Below, piece after piece: positions 6,664-8,858 of a stretch of 8,858 bases of DNA. The stretch is taken from the NCBI GenBank assembly GCA_002497025.1, contig DAMG01000100.1, positions 1 to 8,858 on the forward strand, written 5' to 3'. The position numbers and the translations under genes are program-made. This DNA comes from Euryarchaeota archaeon UBA126. GTDB taxonomy: Archaea > Thermoplasmatota > Poseidoniia > Poseidoniales > Thalassarchaeaceae. Under the pieces are notes generated by a model. The model ran no database searches and was not told where the DNA came from. It was given only the letters and a program-made list of their open reading frames with translations. Within the stretch, counting starts at the first letter, position 1, and every line of letters starts with the position of its first letter.

Positions 6664-7185
6664 GTGAGTATAGGCGGCCCTTGTGCGGTTGAAGGTTGTA
6701 AGGGTATACACATGTACAACAGCTCAGTCTGCTTCAAGCATAAGGAATCGAAGGAAAGATACCCTAAGCAACAAACAGAAACCAAGCATTACCCATATCC
6801 AAAAAGAAACTGGCTTGAATTATTATGTGTGATTTATCTACTCCCTGCAGCAATCCTCAGTTTCACCGGATCGAACAACATCGACTTAGGCACATTTGGT
6901 AGAATCTATATGAGTGGTTTACTCATCTGCTTCCTCATTTTATTCATTTTGTCTCGTAATGAAGATTACCGCAACCACTCATTGTTTATGAGGCCAAAAG
7001 AAGAATCCCAGAGTAAACCAAAACGGCCAGCTCCGTGGACAGCTGAGAAAAAAGCTAACGACAAAATCAACTGGGGTGCGGTGGTATTTCCTCCCAAAGC
7101 AGAAACAGAAGAGACTATTGACTCCATCAGAGAAAAACAGGGAAAGGAGGAAGATGAAAATTGGTGGGAAGACGAAAAACTGTGA
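6664..7185 (+). CDS. membrane protein with N-terminal C4-type zinc motif and ENWWE tail
   Basis: 173 aa, family not recognised. In order: a putative zinc knuckle right at the N-terminus (Cys7, Cys12, Cys23, His26; C-x4-C-x10-C-x2-H, the same spacing as in the preceding protein); a charged linker with Lys, Tyr and Pro; two membrane segments (about 51-68 and 79-97); a basic, Pro-rich region (RPKEESQSKPKRPAPW, about 110-125); and an acidic C-terminus ending EEDENWWEDEKL. Compared with the gene before it, the knuckle has moved from after the membrane hairpin to before it while the tail stays at the end. The C-x4-C...C-x2-H pattern recalls the short CxVxGC...CxxH knuckles found in phage HNH-associated and WRKY19-like proteins, but that is only a resemblance. 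The start is GTG with an upstream GGAG. Probably co-transcribed with the two genes upstream. Confidence 0.8.
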   Translation: MSIGGPCAVEGCKGIHMYNSSVCFKHKESKERYPKQQTETKHYPYPKRNWLELLCVIYLLPAAILSFTGSNNIDLGTFGRIYMSGLLICFLILFILSRNEDYRNHSLFMRPKEESQSKPKRPAPWTAEKKANDKINWGAVVFPPKAETEETIDSIREKQGKEEDENWWEDEKL

Positions 7186-7204
7186 AAACAGACAAAATTC
7201 CGGC

Positions 7205-7211
7205 AAATACT
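7205..7211 (+). promoter_or_regulatory. weak TATA-like promoter candidate before the SAP-like membrane protein
   Basis: AAATACT followed by a T-run lies 33 bases before the ATG at 7238, so a start site about 25 bases on would give an almost leaderless message. The same T-run (7211-7215) could end the upstream transcript. Both are weak calls. Confidence 0.3.
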
Positions 7212-7237
7212 TTTTCGTAGGGCATGTAAACCATCCA

Positions 7238-8524
7238 ATGAATCATATGGACGAAATCAGAGAGGCCGCCAAGGCCAGCTCCGAACCACTCTTCCGCTGT
7301 GACGACTATGGGGTATGCGAGTACGATTTCATTCTGGATGGGCGATGCTTACACTGTGGTGCCCTCGGTCCGCCCGATCAGCTGGAGTTCCTCACTAGGA
7401 GGCTGGACCGCTTCGAATTGGTCACGTCCGTCCTCGATATGGACACGAGCCCCGCCGAAAACCATGCCCTGCGTGGCGTTTTGGACACCCTAGAGGAGCG
7501 CGATTCCAAACTCATCAGCGAAGAGGGCAGCTTAGATTCGCCCGCATCTCGCATTGCGAGACTATCCACCAGTGCGGACATACTCGAGATGTCAAGAGAG
7601 CACCTCGACGATACGGCCTACGCGGCTCTGGAGAGCGGCTTACGTGAGATAGACAGCAGGGAGTGCCCGTGGGAGGAGGCCATCCAAATCGAGGCCGCCA
7701 AGGGCTGGTGGCTACCTGACGACGACGTGGAGACCATCAGGAAAACAATGCCACATAGCAGCCAATGCTACTGCGACGACTGCCTTCCTCAGAGACAGAA
7801 GGAGCAGGCCAAGAGGGACAAATCATCCTACACCTCGAAGACGAAGGTCGAACTGAGGGCCCTTCTACATGAGCGGGACCTCCCATATGACAATGGATTC
7901 GAGAATGAGACCAAGGCCGAACTGATTGAACTGCTGATGCAGGATGATTCGAGAAACTCCTTCCCAATGCTCGTGATTACAATTCTCGCCCTTATCGGCT
8001 GCATTGGCATCGCCTTCGTGTACTGGCCGCTCGTCGTCCTCGCCCTCGCCATCATCATCCCGGGCTACGTCTATGCGAAGCTTACTGGAAGAGGACATAT
8101 GGCCGAGGATTTTTCCATCGAGAAGATAGGCGCGGATCCCGATGCACCGCCCGAGGGCTGGCACGACAAGCCGAAGAAGGAGGAGTACCCTTCCTCGTAC
8201 CTCTCTGCCGTCTTGGCTTTCTGGAGAGATCCCTACTTTTTGCTGGGATTCAGCGCACCCATCCTCTACGCAATTCACCTGGCCAAGACAGTTGTTGCTT
8301 CAGACGAGAACATGGATTACGTGTTGTTCTACATAGTTACGGCATTCATCACTTTCCCCTTCTTCGGGGACCCAAAAGAGTCCCCTTTTGTCAGAGCGGG
8401 CACAGGCATCCACATCGCGACTGTTGCCATCATAGCCCTCCCCCTCGCCCTGGTGGTACTCGGTACTATCCTTGGCGTCCTGATTTTCCTCTGGTTCGTA
8501 TCCACGAATACAAGTTTAGTTTGA
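7238..8524 (+). CDS. multi-pass membrane protein with Cys cluster and SAP-like domain
   Basis: 428 aa from the ATG at 7238 (a second ATG at 7247 is equally possible), not recognised as a whole. In order: a probable zinc ribbon with Cys21, Cys27, Cys37 and Cys40 (C-x5-C-x9-C-x2-C); a long soluble helical region (about 45-170); a small CYCDDC cluster (177-182); a SAP-like helix-extension-helix (about 200-236: KVELRALLHERDLP, then KAELIELL), with a turn longer than usual for SAP; then roughly five membrane segments near 242-259, 262-280, 333-351, 360-376 and 390-421. SAP domains usually bind DNA or RNA, so a cytoplasmic nucleic-acid-facing module on a membrane protein is possible but unproven. 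The frame extends upstream to 7076, yet that part overlaps the previous gene in another frame and is AT-rich; composition turns GC-rich just after 7238 (37 G+C of 60 at 7681-7740), which supports the short start. No Shine-Dalgarno site is seen. Confidence 0.8.
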   Translation: MNHMDEIREAAKASSEPLFRCDDYGVCEYDFILDGRCLHCGALGPPDQLEFLTRRLDRFELVTSVLDMDTSPAENHALRGVLDTLEERDSKLISEEGSLDSPASRIARLSTSADILEMSREHLDDTAYAALESGLREIDSRECPWEEAIQIEAAKGWWLPDDDVETIRKTMPHSSQCYCDDCLPQRQKEQAKRDKSSYTSKTKVELRALLHERDLPYDNGFENETKAELIELLMQDDSRNSFPMLVITILALIGCIGIAFVYWPLVVLALAIIIPGYVYAKLTGRGHMAEDFSIEKIGADPDAPPEGWHDKPKKEEYPSSYLSAVLAFWRDPYFLLGFSAPILYAIHLAKTVVASDENMDYVLFYIVTAFITFPFFGDPKESPFVRAGTGIHIATVAIIALPLALVVLGTILGVLIFLWFVSTNTSLV

Positions 8525-8532
8525 AAATCAGA

Positions 8533-8550
8533 AACCCATGTGATTGGGTT
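8533..8550. terminator. stem-loop between the membrane-protein gene and tRNA-Asp
   Basis: AACCCA and TGGGTT form a perfect six-pair stem around a six-base loop, nine bases after the membrane-protein stop and 21 bases beyond the tRNA 3' end. Lying between convergent genes, it could help end either transcript. There is no T-run after it on the plus strand, so the terminator role is a guess; the inverted repeat itself is plain. Confidence 0.4.
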
Positions 8551-8571
8551 ATGCCTCAATCCTAGAATTAG

Positions 8572-8647
8572 TGGCGCCCCGACCGGGATTTGAACCCGGG
8601 TCGAAGCCTCGACAGGGCTTCATGATAGGCCACTACACCATCGGGGC
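8572..8647 (-). tRNA. tRNA-Asp (anticodon GUC), CCA encoded
   Basis: The minus strand folds as a full tRNA of 76 bases including CCA. Acceptor GCCCCGA pairs with TCGGGGC; the anticodon arm is AAGCC-CTGTCGA-GGCTT with anticodon GTC at positions 34-36; the T arm is CCGGG-TTCAAAT-CCCGG; the D loop holds GG at 18-19. The D stem is weak, with one mismatch, as is common for archaeal tRNA-Asp and tRNA-Glu. The discriminator base is G, as expected for aspartate tRNA, and CCA follows directly (8572-8574). No intron is present. It is convergent with the membrane-protein gene and divergent from the probable guaA subunit gene. Confidence 0.96.
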
Positions 8648-8672
8648 AGGAATCGGCACGACTACCGTTGTC

Positions 8673-8678
8673 TATTTC
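8673..8678 (-). promoter_or_regulatory. TATA-like box candidate for tRNA-Asp
   Basis: On the minus strand AAATAG lies 26-31 bases before the first tRNA base, the expected spacing if transcription starts at or near the mature end. A stronger string, AAAATATC at 8703-8710, lies about 60 bases upstream and would imply a leader of some 30 bases. Confidence 0.35.
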
Positions 8679-8732
8679 AATCGCTCGCGTGGGGCGGGTG
8701 TTGATATTTTCACAAATCGACTCAAGTTTTTG

Positions 8733-8741
8733 AGATAAAAA
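8733..8741 (+). promoter_or_regulatory. TATA-like box candidate for the guaA-subunit gene
   Basis: The AT-rich string AGATAAAAA lies about 45 bases before the ATG at 8782. A start site near 8760-8765 would give a short leader of about 20 bases. No Shine-Dalgarno site is visible before the ATG. Confidence 0.4.
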
Positions 8742-8781
8742 CGGGGCATTATTCATCACCCCTCTTCTGCCGCAATTCTGT

Positions 8782-8858
8782 ATGAGTGAGGCCCGCCTTG
8801 TCATCGATGTAATCGACAATGGCGGCCAATGGACACATCGAGAATGGCGTATGTTACG
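8782..8858 (+). CDS. guaAa: GMP synthase glutamine-amidotransferase subunit, 5' part only
   Basis: Only the first 25 codons are in the window. They read MSEARLVIDVIDNGGQWTH and continue with REWRML, a beta strand followed by DNGGQWTHREWR. This matches the start of archaeal stand-alone class-I glutamine amidotransferase subunits of GMP synthase, which begin with a strand and then DNGGQ-x-x-H-x-x-x-R. The subunit supplies ammonia from glutamine to a separate ATP-pyrophosphatase subunit that converts XMP to GMP. The catalytic Cys-His-Glu residues lie outside the window, so the call rests on a short N-terminal match. Anthranilate or carbamoyl-phosphate amidotransferases are alternatives but usually lack NGGQWTH. 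It is divergent from tRNA-Asp, with a TATA-like string in the gap. Confidence 0.72.
   Translation, partial: MSEARLVIDVIDNGGQWTHREWRML

Noticed and set aside
7076..7237. Upstream extension of the SAP-like membrane protein
   Set aside because: It overlaps the end of the previous gene in another frame, is AT-rich unlike the rest of the protein, and reads as a Lys/Arg-rich translation of that gene's tail.
7679..7720. Internal GWWLPDDD in the SAP-like protein as a third copy of the ENWWE tail
   Set aside because: It is internal, lacks the preceding acidic run and ENWWE order, so the shared WW alone is not enough.
7865..8278. 137-codon minus-strand open frame
   Set aside because: Antisense to the SAP and membrane part of the GC-rich gene; long shadows are expected in GC-rich coding DNA.
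8544..8819. Open frames on both strands across the tRNA region
   Set aside because: They run through a fully folded tRNA-Asp and its flanks, with no ribosome site or conserved motif.

Overview
The window reads as archaeal chromosome. Diphthine synthase (Dph5) and a Trm5-type tRNA-G37 methyltransferase lie head to head, and the right edge opens a gene that looks like the stand-alone glutamine-amidotransferase subunit of a split archaeal GMP synthase. TATA-like boxes, Shine-Dalgarno sites, TTG and GTG starts, and many acidic small membrane proteins fit a planktonic Thermoplasmatota lineage such as Marine Group II (Poseidoniales). That placement is inference; the archaeal assignment itself is fairly secure.

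Left part (1-1835, minus strand): dph5 is followed after about two dozen bases by a long unrecognised basic-N-terminal protein that runs off the left edge. Centre-left (1834-5746, plus strand): trm5, an OleC-like AMP-forming ligase and a membrane-anchored alpha/beta hydrolase form a tight run of three genes. They are joined by a TTGA overlap (trm5 stop / ligase TTG start, preceded by AGGAGG) and an ATGA overlap (ligase stop / hydrolase start). The ligase is visibly more AT-rich than its neighbours.

Centre-right (5789-8524, plus strand): four consecutive small or medium membrane proteins of unknown function. The second and third share an identically spaced Cys4-type motif (C-x4-C-x10-C-x2-H) and an acidic C-terminal tail with ENWWE, but the zinc motif is at the C-terminal side in one and at the N-terminus in the other. 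The fourth is GC-rich, with an N-terminal Cys cluster, a SAP-like helix pair and five or so membrane segments. This cluster is the most likely place for something undescribed.

Right edge (8525-8858): a stem-loop, a complete minus-strand tRNA-Asp(GUC) with encoded CCA, then the divergent start of the probable guaA amidotransferase subunit. No stretch over 300 bases lacks a gene. No CRISPR array, insertion sequence or rRNA was seen.
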